A DNA stretch of 64,000 bases from Circinella minor (lineage: Eukaryota; Mucoromycota; Mucoromycetes; Mucorales; Lichtheimiaceae): the NCBI GenBank assembly GCA_016758965.1, contig JAEPRB010000132.1, positions 1 to 64,000 on the forward strand. Direction: 5' to 3'. Positions 12,541 to 24,452 of this stretch are shown here, piece by piece (the stretch's first letter is position 1; each line of letters opens with the position of its first letter). The notes below the pieces were generated by a model. The model did no database searches, was not told the origin of the DNA, and saw only the letters and a program-made list of their open reading frames with translations. Made by a program: the position numbers and the translations under genes.

Positions 12541-12835
12541 AAAGAACCAGAACTGAAAAGTCGAAGATAGAGAAAACCAAAGATCCTACATAAAGTTTAA
12601 TACAAAGGAATGATAAAACGCAAAAACGCAAAATTAAACGTAAATTAAATTAATGGATATTTTAATTTATAGAGTATTTACGTATTATTTTTTATGAATG
12701 TAACAACACTACGTAACTTTTTCTTTTTTCCATTTAACATGGCTGTTATTTACTTATTTTCTTTTGACTGATTACACTTATAGATACCACAACAGTAAAT
12801 CTTCAAACTTCTATTTAATATGACAGCTTTACATT

Positions 12836-12869
<34 letters not shown>

Positions 12870-13099
12870 CAACTGTACGTACCTAAACAATCTAAAATAT
12901 TCAATGGTTCCTGTTATTATTTTCGCTCCAATAGAGTCACTTACGACACCTTAACTAAAGATCATTACTTCCATTCTCCATTTAAGAATAGTACGTAATT
13001 TTCTTTTTTTTTTATTGTACTTGTTGGATGCTTGTAAAAACTTTTGGTGCTGTATATTGACATTTCTGTTATATATATATAAACGTCCATTAAAGTACT

Positions 13100-13333
13100 A
13101 TCCATTCTTCTTGGTTCGGTTCAGTTGTTATCAAAGGTCGATTTGATTTGGTTCTCTTAAGGAACCGATCTGTGAGGCCTCCTTACTTGGTTTTGTCATC
13201 AAGAAGACGTTATGTCATGTACGAGCTGGAAAAAAAAAATCCTAGCTGCTTGGATGATTTAACTAAATTTAGTGTGAATATGCCTCGCGTACTTGAAATC
13301 TTCCATCAAGCAATGTCAATCCGACACTGCTGA
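13100..13333 (+). pseudogene. Coding remnant, family not recognised
   Basis: An open plus-strand frame with protein-like composition: VIKGRFDLVLLRNRSVRPPY followed by RRRYVMYELEKKNPSCLDDL and MPRVLEIFHQAMSIRHC, then a stop. No ATG-linked upstream exon or domain was found. It reads like the C-terminus of a larger protein cut off from its 5' part. Confidence 0.35.
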
Positions 13334-15326
13334 ACGATCACGACGTTTGTCTTCAATAGCGGTTTTTTCATTATCTCATGATCGTAAACGATCATATCAT
13401 TTGATTTGAAATACCAAAGATAATTAGTAATGGATTCAAAAATAAAAAGAAATTATTTGATCGATGCGGGTTTTCTTTTTCTTTTTTACTGTACATTAGA
13501 TATTTTAGAATCTTTTTTTTTTTTTTGGCTGAGACACTTGTCAATGCATTTGACAAAATAAAAAACAAAACTCATTGAAAGTTTTTAAATATAAGTTACC
13601 AATTATTTTTGCTACTTCTTGAATTGTCATACGTGATTCTTTTTTTTTTTCAAAAATTTATTTACTCTTGACGACTGACCAGAACCATTCAAGACGATTT
13701 TGTTCAGGAGAATAAAATAATATACTTGGTCCGAGAATGAATAGACTTACCTATATCGTTTGAAGCTCTGTGGATAGGTAAGCCAGTGACCGAGATGACA
13801 GTTATTAAAATAGATGTTGCTTTCGTTTGTAGTCATAAGCCCTATAATTAATTGCAGAAAGTTCTCTTTTTTGACCAAGCCATATTACCTCGTTTTTAAA
13901 ATGAATGAAAGACATCATTTGTTATAAAAGTCCATGTCAGTTTTGAAGACCTAATCATAAAACCTTTTACTGTATTTTTTTTCCTTTCTCCTCACTATTT
14001 CTTTCTACGTACGTATTACTGGTTGGAATGTGGTGGAAATAGGACAAAGTGTTTTGTTTCCAATTTTTTTATTTTTATTTTTTCAATTCAAAACAATGAA
14101 AAGGATTTTTTTCAATGGAACCTTATTAAGACAGATTGTTTATGTTCCTCCCCCAAGAATAGGACGGTTCGATCTGACTTTTTTTTTTTTTTTTTTTTTT
14201 TTTTCAAAAAAATCTTTTTCATGATAACGGTTTGAATCTATCTTTGAGCTGCACGAATATAGGAATGCCTAAATTGTCTCATGGTAGTTAGAAGTACTCG
14301 CGCATTTTTTTTTTTTTAAAAAAAAAGAAAGTGGGTAAAAATATATCGCTTTCTTCCATTCATCAGAATAAACTGTATACCGTCATCGCTTGTTGAACAA
14401 TCATTCCATATCAATCGTTTTTTTTTTATCCGTCTGGAACTGAATGGATTAGAATATCTTTTTTTTTTTTTTTTGGGAGGCTTGATTACATTAAGAATTT
14501 TGAATAGGAGAAAACTTATTGTTTTTGATAGTGAACAAGCTCTCTTGGTCAAGAACAACGAGGTCACATCATCGGTTCCACTCTGGGTTCATCATTGTTC
14601 ACTTTGATAAAGAAGTTGCAAATAAGAAAAAAAAAATAAAAAAGTATACCGAGAATGCCCGCCTTTTACTTTTATTTGCCAGATCTACAGCCGATATATA
14701 ATCATTTGTTTGGACACAAAAGTTTTTTTTTTTTGCACGACATCAAACTCAAAATGAGTGACTTTTTTTTTTTTACTTTTTTGAAATAGACTGTGTATAT
14801 AATTTATAATCTTCTATACAAAGTAGTAATTCAAAACTCTTGTTAAAATATATACGTACGTAATAATAATAAAACTTTTTCCGTGAGGAAATAGTAATAT
14901 TTTTTCACATGGAAACAACAACGCACTCTGACTTGTATTTAAACAATTTCATAACTTTGAACATGACATTTTCTTTTATATACTGTATATAAAAACAAAA
15001 AATAAAAGTGGGGGGGGTGGTTTTAAGTCAAGGTGCGACGGACTTGATTTTATCTTGTTAATATATAATAGATTGATGACGAAGTTAAAAAAAAAAAAAA
15101 GGGTCCTCTTTTTTTTATTTCAGTTGGGGAAAGGAAAATATTTTTTTTATTGTGTAAGAAACAAAACAGGGTCCAGATAAAATATAAAAGAAAGTTTCAG
15201 GGTTCAAAGAAGAGCGGGGTAACTCAACAATAAATTAAAGCAACCCAGCACAAGTTTTTTTTTTTTCACATCACACTTTTTTTTTTCATCCACCGATTTT
15301 TTTTTTTTATCAATTATAATTAAAAA

Positions 15327-15359
<33 letters not shown>

Positions 15360-15912
15360 TTTCCATTACATAAAGGAAAGCCAATAAATATTCTATTATT
15401 GTTCTTTTGTATTATTATATATATGATGTCATGGAATTTATTCTTGATCAGACGACTGATTCAAAGTAATAAGTAGAGTCTGTTATTAATTGCCAGATGA
15501 CAAAAAAAAAAAAGAAGATGACGACGACGACGATGAAAAAAAAAAAATCAGAAACCCGGAGAAACTTTTTAATTTTTGTATCGGCGAATTTTTTTTTTCG
15601 TACTCTTTCTCTCTCTCTCTCTTTTCTTTTCTTTTTTTTTTTTTATATATAAAACTTTAAACGGGAATTATGAGAACAAGAAAGAAGGGGTGTTACCCTG
15701 TAAAAAAAAAACAAGGGTTGATGCTCCGAAAAGGGAAAAGATGAGTCAGCCAGTAAGTTTCTTTGATAATAAATCGTTCAGGGTCGGAGGCATTCATGAA
15801 CAGGGACCTTAGGTAATCAGCTGATAACCAATCAAACATGACATGCGTCATTTGGTTTTTTGTTTTTGCCAAGTAGATTATACTCACATAGTTTAAAAAA
15901 GATAATTAGAAT

Positions 15913-15949
<37 letters not shown>

Positions 15950-16336
15950 CACACACATATGTAAACCAAATAAAATAAACAAAACAAAAAAAAAAGAGAG
16001 AGACCAAGTATGTTTTTAAACTATTTTTCAAGTAAATGAAAAAGAAGAAAAAAGCTGGGTATAAAAAATGAAAAAAAAGGGTTTCTTTTTAGTTTAAAAC
16101 AAATTGAAAGTAGTCGAAAAAAAAAAAAAAAAAGAACCAGAAGGACCTTTTTCTAATCATTTATGTAATCAGCTGAGAGAGAGAGATAGATGAGGATTTC
16201 GCTGAATTTTTTTTTTTTGGTTTTATATAATAGTCCATAAGAAACCCTCTTTTTTTTATTTCTCTTTTTCTTCTTTATTCCTCAACAAAAATACCCCCTC
16301 TACTCCTTTTTACTTTCTCTCTACTTAACAAAAACA
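13334..16336. other. Long gene-poor stretch with simple repeats
   Basis: No supported gene. It holds many poly-T and poly-A runs of 10-20 bases, a (CA)n run at 15329-15358, (CA)n/(TA)n near 15915-15960, and a GACGAC run near 15520. A pyrimidine-rich leader at about 16240-16325 precedes the deaminase start. Confidence 0.6.
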
Positions 16337-17669
16337 ATGAGATTAATTATTCGTGAAAATTATAGTGAAGTTTGCATGTATATTGGTAAGGAAAAATATT
16401 TGTTTGTATATCTTTATTACATAATAACCCTAATATATATATATAACTCTATTTTATTAGCTAAATATATTAAGGAACGTATTCGACAATTTAAACCTTC
16501 TATTGATCGTCCCTTTGTTTTGGGTCTTCCTACTGGTTCATCACCTATTGGTACATACAAAGCTTTAGTGGAGCTTTATAAAAAAGGAGAACTTTCATTC
16601 GAACATGTCGTAACATTCAATATGGATGAATATGTGGGTTTACCACGGGATCATCCTGAATCATATCATTCATTCATGTGGAAAAATCTTTTTATGCATG
16701 TGGATATAAAACCTGAAAATGTACATATCTTGGATGGGAATGCTGAAGATTTAGATGCAGAATGTTTACGTTATGAAGCTGAAATTGCTCGTGTGGGTGG
16801 TATTGAATTGTTCCTGGGTGGTATTGGTCCAGATGGTCATATTGCTTTTAATGAACCTGGTTCTAGTTTAACAAGTCGTACGCGTGTAAAAACACTTGCT
16901 TATGAAACAATTATTGCCAATGCTCGATTTTTTGATGGTGATGTAGCTAAAGTACCTAAATTGGCATTGACTGTTGGTGTAGCGTAAGTCCCCCTTCCTC
17001 ACTTTTATGATACATTTGAGTGTTATCAAGGGAAAAAAAAAACAACCTTTTTTTTTTTAAATAATTTTTATATATATTATAATTTAATAGAACTGTTATG
17101 GATGCTCGAGAAGTTTGTATTATTATTACTGGTGCTCATAAGGTATATCGAAATACTGGTTTATTATTATTGGGTTTAATCGGGGGGGGGGAAAGAGGGT
17201 TTAAGTGAAAGATGGAAAAGGGAAAGAGAGAACCCTTGGGAAATCCTAGTGTAACTGATAAGGGACCAAAAAAAATAAATATTTTTTTTTCTTCTTTTAG
17301 TCAATCGCACTTGCCAAATGTATTGAAGATGGTGTAAACCATATGTGGACTGTTTCGGCAGTACAAATGCATCCCAAGGGTCTAATTGTTTGTGATGAAG
17401 ACGCGACCCTGGAATTACATGTAAAGGTAATTTATAGAGTGGGATTTCTTTATTATAATGAGAATAAAATATTTTTGTCCTACTTTCCCACACACCAAGT
17501 TATGCTGATCTAATTTTATTATTTTTATTATTAGACCGTCAAATATTTCAAATCAATTGAACATGTGCATCATTCACTTATTGGTGCTGAAAATTTATCA
17601 CTTCAAGGTGGTGTTAAACAACTTCGAAGTCCCACATCACCAACAAATCCAAAGGCACCTTTTGAATAA
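16337..17669 (+). CDS. NAG1: Glucosamine-6-phosphate deaminase/isomerase, 294 aa, 5 exons
   Basis: Converts glucosamine-6-phosphate to fructose-6-phosphate plus ammonia in the cytosol, the last step of N-acetylglucosamine catabolism. Exons 16337-16385, 16461-16983, 17091-17142, 17301-17426 and 17535-17669 (885 nt). The NagB fold is clear: phosphate loop [13 protein letters not shown] at about 38-50, FNMDEYVGL at 69-77 and [14 protein letters not shown] at 137-150. Asp72, Asp141, His143 and Glu148 fall at exactly the Escherichia coli NagB catalytic numbering. TVMDARE and a C-terminal SLIGAEN segment follow. Length is standard for the eukaryotic enzyme. The start is fixed by the MRLII N-terminus typical of the family and an AAAACA context. 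A hexokinase-family gene follows in tandem about 750 bp downstream, which supports a catabolic rather than biosynthetic role. The symbol follows the Candida name and is by analogy. Confidence 0.95.
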
Positions 17670-18416
17670 AAAAAGAAGGGGGAGTAATCTACTTTCTTTT
17701 TTGTCTTTTTTTTTTTTTTACATAATATAAACATCTTCCCGCCTCCCCATTTTTACACACCCATTCATTTTATTTTATATACATATAAACATATCCCCCA
17801 CCCACCACCACACATTTGAAGCTACACCTTTTGTACATCTTTTACCTTTTTTTTTTTTTTATCTTCTTCATTGTTATCATGATTATTATCCAATTGAACT
17901 CAGTAAATAAATAAAACTTTTTTTTTAAAAGAAAAAACTGATGACTACACCAGATTATTAGAAACGAAACAAAAGAAAGAAAGGGGATTTGGGTGGGGTG
18001 CGGGGGGGGGGGCAAACAGGGTTCAAAACGAATCAACAAAAAAAAAAGTTTTCTAAGCATTCAGGGTCTCAGGGAACGATTTCGTCTGTGCTACGAGAAA
18101 TAACCACATGACACTCTAAAATAGATAACACAAACACAAACATGTATACACATACACACACACACACACACACATATATACTTAACAACAAACCCACTCA
18201 GCCTTTTTTTTTTTTTTTTCCAAAAAAAATAATAATAATAAAAGCCCTTTTCATCCCTTTTTTTTTTTCTCTCTTCTTTCTCTTTCATTTTTCTTTCTCT
18301 CTCTCTCTCTTCCCCCCTTTCTTTTTTTATAAATCAGTTTCCTTTTTTTTTATTTTATTCTAAAGACATATAAAAAAGAATAACCTATCCCTCTTGCTTT
18401 CCTTACAAAAGAAAAT
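17670..18416. promoter_or_regulatory. Intergenic region between deaminase and hexokinase
   Basis: About 750 bp. The 5' part presumably carries the deaminase terminator (AATAAA-like at about 17908). The 3' part, 18190-18400, is a long pyrimidine-rich tract (poly-T, CTCTCT, CCCCCC) leading to the hexokinase ATG. A (CA)n run lies at about 18153-18174. No open frame is supported. Confidence 0.4.
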
Positions 18417-20462
18417 ATGAATAACAAAAACAATCGAATTATTAATCGTTTAGAATGGATCCGTGAAGGATTTATTTTAACTCCAGAAATTTATAAATCC
18501 ATGATTAAAGGATTTAAACAAGAATGTGAACATGGTCTAAATACACCATCCGCATCAGGTTTAGCTACTATGATTCCATCTTATGTGACTCGTTTACCAA
18601 CAGGTCATGAAACAGGTACCTATCTTGCTTTAGATATTGGTGGTAGTACATTACGTGTTTGTGCTGTTGAACTTTTAGGTCAAGGACAAGTCAATGTCAC
18701 TGAAGTAAAACATTTAATTACGGATACATTACGATCTTCTACCACCATTGTTTTTTTCGATTGGATTGCTGATACTATTGCGGAGCTTTATGCATTATTA
18801 CCTGAAGAAACACGTGATGAAACTTCACCTCCATTGGCTATGGGTGTGAGTTGGAGTTTTCCATTAGAGTAAGAAGTCTATTACAACCTTTTTTTTTGTT
18901 TTTTTTTTGCATGATAATTATATATTACTTGCTTTTTCCACTGATGAATTTATTATTATAGTCAAACAGGAATATCGAAAGGCACTATTCTTCGTATGGG
19001 TAAAGGATTTACACTTGCAGGAATTGATGGACAAGATCTTGCTACTTTATTTTTAGAAGCTTTTAAACGCAAGGTATATATATATGTTCACTCTATATGT
19101 TTTTTTATTATTATTATTTATTATTACATAGTATTAATTTATTTATTTAATTATAGAATATTCGTGTCATTGTTACTGCTATTATTAATGATACGATTGG
19201 AGCCATGGTAGCACATGCTTATAGTAATCCACAAACACGTGTTGGATTCATTTATGGTACAGGTGTCAATGCTGCTTATGCAGAAAAAGTATCAAGAATT
19301 ATTAAATTAAACATTGCTGAATGGCAAGAAGATAGTGGTACTGAAATGCTACTGAATACAGAAATTGATATATTTGGTAATGAATCTTATTTACCTATTA
19401 CACGATTTGATCGTGCTCTTGATGCCAATCATGCACAACCTGGATTTCAACCTTATGAAAAAATGATGTCAGGTGCTTATCTTGGAGAATTAACACGTCT
19501 TGTAGCGATGGATCTTATTCATGAAAAAGAATTATTTGAAGGTCATATACCTTTATTATTAAATACCCCTTGGTCTTTTTTAACGGCTCATATGAGTGAA
19601 ATTGAAAAGTACGTAAAAAAGTTTTATTATTATTATTTGTGTTCGTATGTATTCAAAATAACCTTCTCTTTTATTATTATTATTATTATTAGATTCCCTA
19701 AAAATAATTTTCAATATATAATTTCTCATATTACCAAATTACTTCAATTTATGGATGGATATCAACCGAATGAAAATGATATTCATATATTTTTGGATAT
19801 TTGTTGTATGGTATCTACACGTGCTGCTGGACTTGCTGCTGCTGCTATGATTGCTATTATTGAACAACAAACATTTGAACCGAATGATGCCATTGTTATT
19901 GGTGTCAATGGAACCACATTTGAAATGTATCCACGTATGCCTGAACGTATTCATAAAGCTTTAGAACAATGGTATGGAGAAGAAAAAGCAAAACGTATTC
20001 AATTGGAAGTAGCTCGTGATGGTGGTAGTATTGGTGCTGCTCTTGTTGCTATGTTATATCAAGAGTAAGATAATAATAATAATAATAATAATAATAAATT
20101 GAATCCATTCCGTCTATATACACACACAAAAATCTAATAGTATATGATCTATATTTATATATAGAGTTCCATCAAGTATACAAAGTGTTTCTTCATCTAC
20201 TGCAAAAGAAACTCAAATAAATAATAATCAGAGTCAACATTTAGATCGTCATTCTTATTTAACTGAAGAAACAAGTCAACGTCCTATTACTACTACTACT
20301 TCTACTAAAAAACATGCTTCATGTCCATCATTTTTGGATTGTTTCTTTGGTTGGTTACCTGGATGGAAACAAAAGAATAGACGTACTACTCCTCCTTTTG
20401 AATCTGTATCTACTTTATCAGTAGTTAAAGATGAAAAACATAAGAACACTACTATTTCATAA
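18417..20462 (+). CDS. Hexokinase-family sugar kinase, 561 aa, 5 exons; candidate N-acetylglucosamine kinase
   Basis: ATP-dependent hexose phosphorylation. Exons 18417-18868, 18962-19073, 19157-19608, 19693-20064 and 20165-20462 (1686 nt). Phosphate-1 motif LDIGGSTLRV at 72-81, sugar-binding SWSFPLDQT near 145-153, KGF at 165-167, catalytic Asp200 in INDTIGAM, phosphate-2/adenosine motif FIYGTGVNAAY near 219-229, and DGGSIGAAL near the end of the kinase domain. Glucose hexokinases usually read GGTN at the first motif. GGST together with the divergent sugar loop fits the Hxk1/NAG5-type GlcNAc kinases of fungal NAG clusters better, and the deaminase gene lies directly upstream. Substrate assignment is inference. 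A Ser/Thr-rich tail of ~98 residues after residue 463, containing CFFGWLPGW, is unusual; it could serve membrane or organelle association. Confidence 0.9.
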
Positions 20463-21076
20463 TATTTCTTTTTTGACTACTCTTATTCTATTTTATCTAT
20501 CTACTATTCTTATTCTTATTCTTATTGTATCACACCTCCCTTACACTTGTCATACGTACACCATCTACACGTTTCTGTGCTGGACACAACACACACACAT
20601 ATATATATATATATACATGCATACAAAGATAGTTTTTTTTTTTTTTTGTACTTTTTCTTGTCATCTCGTTTCAAAAAAAAAAAAGTGTAATAATAGATGC
20701 TTTATATTAAAAAAAAAAAAAAGACTACTACTAGCAGTATTACTATATAAAAATAATAACGCCCCCAATTATACAACTTAAAGTAAAATTTATTATGCAT
20801 AATCATGCTAATGTTTGCAAATAATATTTATTATTATAATTTCTAAGTAGCGAAGGAGAAAAGGAGGAGCAAGGTTAAATACGTATAAAGTGTTTTTTTT
20901 TTTTTATCTTTTTTTTTTTTAAGAAAAGAAACTTGGTATCTTGATGTTGTCAATCTTTTTTTATTATTATTATTTAATTATTCTTATAATATGTAATTAT
21001 TTTGTTTTTGTTTTTGTTTTTTTTTTGTTAAAAAGTTGTTGTTATTGATAATGCAAAAAAAAAAAGAAAAAGAAAG
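20463..21076. other. Convergent 3' region between hexokinase and UHRF1-like gene
   Basis: Low-complexity AT- and T-rich sequence with (TA)n near 20597-20614. No supported coding region. Both flanking genes end here. Confidence 0.5.
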
Positions 21077-23448
21077 TTAAATGGAATTTTCAACGTCGTT
21101 AAGTAACATGCGTCGTGTTGCTTTTTGAGCACTTTGTCGTGAAGAAGAAACTCGTTTTGCTGGAATTGTTTTTTGTGTTTTTGATGAAGATGAAGGTGAT
21201 GGAGTTGTATTTGGATTTTTATGAACATAAGAAGGATTCAATGCTTTTAATACATGAATCAAATGATGATTAATATTTTGACTCGTAGTAACATCCTCTG
21301 AAAGTTTGGCTCGACAACTAAAACATGTTTTACTACTATCTTTTCGTAAACATTCCAAACAACAAATATGACCACAAGGCGTAGTGATAGGATTCTATAT
21401 GGACAAAATAATAATAATAATAATAATAATAATCAATAAAGTCCTTTTTTTGTTGTTGTTAAATCCATGATGCATAATTTATATAAACTTACACGAATAG
21501 GCACATTACAAGCACCACTGGAACAAACAACAGCTTCAGAAAATACATAATGTAAAAATTCATATTCTGAGTAAAATACTTGAGATTTAATATCATCCCA
21601 TACACGTTTATCTTGTTTATCTGCATCCATTAATGTTAATGTCTTTTTTGGTAATTTAAACTGGACTTTCTTTTTAGTCTTGGTACTATCTGGCATAATC
21701 ATTCTTAATCCACGTTTTTCAATCCATTTCTTAGCTTCTTCTGTCCATGGTGCAGGTTCAGGATCATCCCGTCGCATCAAGAATCGCCATACTTTAAATC
21801 CACTTTTTCCTTTTTGTGGCCAATATTTAACAATCTTGTATAATCCATCATATCGAACACCTTCCTTTGGAGCATATTGAGGATGGTGTTTAGCTAAAGC
21901 AGAAGTACGACATACACGAATAGGTCGACTCTTTTTCCAATCCATCGCTTCAGCTCCTTTTTTATCATTGACTTTAACTGCACATGTTTTTGCCAAAGCT
22001 AAATTGAATCGAGTTAATTCTTGATCTGTAGCATGACCACCGACACGTTTATTATTGGATAAATCACGACCTCCACTCCCTGTATAATAGAATTCATCTC
22101 CATGATCGGTATCATCTTCATATCCAGCAGATAAAACAATGGATACAGCCCCTGTTGTTGATGAACCTGCAATACCACCCACAGGAGGTCTAAAAAAAGA
22201 TAAAAATTCATGAATATAAAAAAAAAATTCAGTGATTTCAATATAAAATGAATCCATAATAAACTTACCTATGAATACCCCATTCACTTGTATTCATTCG
22301 ATAATACCATGTTTGACCACAATAGATACCTGGAATAGCCCCCACATGTTCTTTTGGTACAATCACACATTCAGAGTTTCTTCCTGCACATGATGATCCA
22401 CCACCCCAACTTTTTGTTTGTTGAGCACCACGCGTTTTTGCCTTTTTGGAACTAGACATATCGACTGCTTTACCAGAACTAATAACAACTTCACGATCCG
22501 TATTGACACAAACAGGACAATACCTTGAATAATAAAAGATAAATAAAAGATAAATAAAATCATCTCATCCCATATATAATTCTCATTTTTTTTCTTTTTT
22601 TTTTTTTTTACCAGTATTTATCTTCAGGAACTGATGTTAATCCTACACATTCCAAATGCCAATACATATCACATTGATCACAAATCTATATATATATATA
22701 TATATCTTTCGTTAAGTATATAATTCTTTTTTTTTTTCGTGATAATAATCTTTTTTTTTTTTTTTCGTCTTACCAATGGATCACCTGATTTTTTTAAACA
22801 TTTCGAACAACCACATTCACTACATTCATCCAATTCATCATTATTATGACATGTTTTACATTGATATTGTTTATCTTCTTCTTCTTCTTCTTTTTTAGGT
22901 TGTTCAGTTGTTTCTGTTGTAGATGGTGTTGAAGAAGAAGAAGAAGAACTACTTGGTTCTGAATTCAAAACAGATGGTTCTTTTTCTTCTTGTGTTGTTG
23001 ATGTAGATACCGTTTCTTCATCGGATAGTTCGTTTACTTTTTTTGATTTATCAATAGCTTGAACCAATACAAGTGCATTCTCTTTAATACCATAAGTTAA
23101 AAATAACTTGGCTGGTTTACCATCGGCACAACGATCCAAAAGCTAATCTCGAAAAAAAAAATAAAAATAAAAATAAAATTTAGTTTTTTTTTTTTTTAAA
23201 AAAAAAACTCTTTCTCTCTCTTTCTATAAAATGTTATACTAGAAAAAAAGACACGTTTTTTTTTTTTTTTTTTTATGTTTTGATAGATTAATTACCATTT
23301 TACCTAGAGCAAACAAACGAACGTTGGTTGGTTTCACTTTTAATTTTTCAGCAACGGATTGACGAAACGTTTGAACATTTTCACTTTTAGTAACAGTTAA
23401 AGTATATCTTTCAGAACTTTTACTTGGGCAATGGAATAAGATACGCAT
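21077..23448 (-). CDS. UHRF1-like UBL-PHD-SRA-RING protein, 621 aa, 6 exons
   Basis: Predicted nuclear E3 ubiquitin ligase that reads hemimethylated DNA. Exons: 23448-23296, 23142-22774, 22685-22612, 22523-22269, 22189-21493, 21394-21077 (1866 nt). Domains: ubiquitin-like region 1-78 (MRILFHCPSK start); acidic Ser/Glu-rich linker 88-142; PHD finger about 146-204 with a UHRF1-style pre-PHD Cys cluster (CKTC, CSECGCSKC, ICDQCDMYWHLEC, YCPVC); SRA/YDG domain about 258-430 with GIHRPPVGGIAG, YEDDTDHGDEFYYTGSGGRD, the NKR finger NNKRVGG, GVRYDGLYKIVKYWPQKGKS and WRFLMRRDDPEP; C-terminal RING about 500-547 (NPITTPCGHICCLECL, CFSC). The first RING Cys pair is C-x4-C where the family has C-x2-C. There is no room for a tandem Tudor domain between UBL and PHD. 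Diverges from the cyclin B gene. Confidence 0.95.
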
Positions 23449-23809
23449 ATTATTTATTTATTTATGAATAATAATAAAAAATTGGGGGAAAAAAAAAAAA
23501 AAGAAGTTAAATTGTGTGTGTGTTACGAAATAATAATAAAAAAGAAGTGACTGATTTTGAAAAAAAAAAAAAAAAACACGGACGCGTTTGCATTTTTTTT
23601 TTTTTTTTTTTGGTGTAAAGGGGGGGAAAAGAACGCGACAAAATAGAAATGACTTTAGGAAGGCGGAACTCAATCTTTTTCTTTTGGATCTAACATTCAT
23701 GCATGCATTTATATTATCAAGTTGATGATATATTATATTATTGAACTATGGATGAAAATATTTAACTGTTCAACTCTGTAAAAAAATGGATGATTGATTT
23801 ATTATTACA

Positions 23810-23842
<33 letters not shown>

Positions 23843-24452
23843 GTACTTGTGATAATAATTAGTTGTTTTAATGAAATGAAATGAAAGATTTGATTTCAAA
23901 CAATAGTTAATATAATATTTAATTATTAGTGACACTATTTTTTATTATTATTGTTCACTGATTCTAAATCGATTCACTTTGAGTCATTTATTATATATCA
24001 AAAAGAAAAAAAAAACAAAAATCTTACTTTTAGTATGTTTAAATAATAAGAGAATGACTTGAATAAGATATATATATACATGATCTTCTACGTTACCTGT
24101 TTATTCTACTAACAAATTTATTTGTTGTACCTGAATTAATTGAATTTGTATTAATAAATTCAATATATATAAAAAAAAAATAAGTTTATTTTAAAATAGA
24201 TAATAAATGGAATACCCTCTTTTTCATATATGAAAGGGATATTTTTTTTTTTTTCATTCTTCTTTAAAAAACAAAAAATTTGCGCGAGTACAGGTCACAC
24301 GCGCGCCAAAAATAAAAGAAGGAGAATATGAGGGAGATTGAATCCACCAATTAAAAAAAAAATAAAAAAATAAAAAAAAACTATAGCTATTTTCTTTCTC
24401 TTTTTCTTTATGCCCTACACTGGTCCTAAATAACTCCCGTTTGTTTGAATTC
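23449..24452. promoter_or_regulatory. Divergent intergenic region between UHRF1-like gene and cyclin B
   Basis: About 1 kb that must hold both promoters. It contains a (ACT)n run at about 23811-23841, long poly-A/poly-T tracts and (TA)n. Near 24283 is a GCGCGAG-type stretch and an ACGCGCGCC at about 24299-24307, GC-rich islands in AT-rich surroundings. The GCGCG core resembles cell-cycle (E2F/MBF-like) elements, but this is only a short sequence match. Confidence 0.4.
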
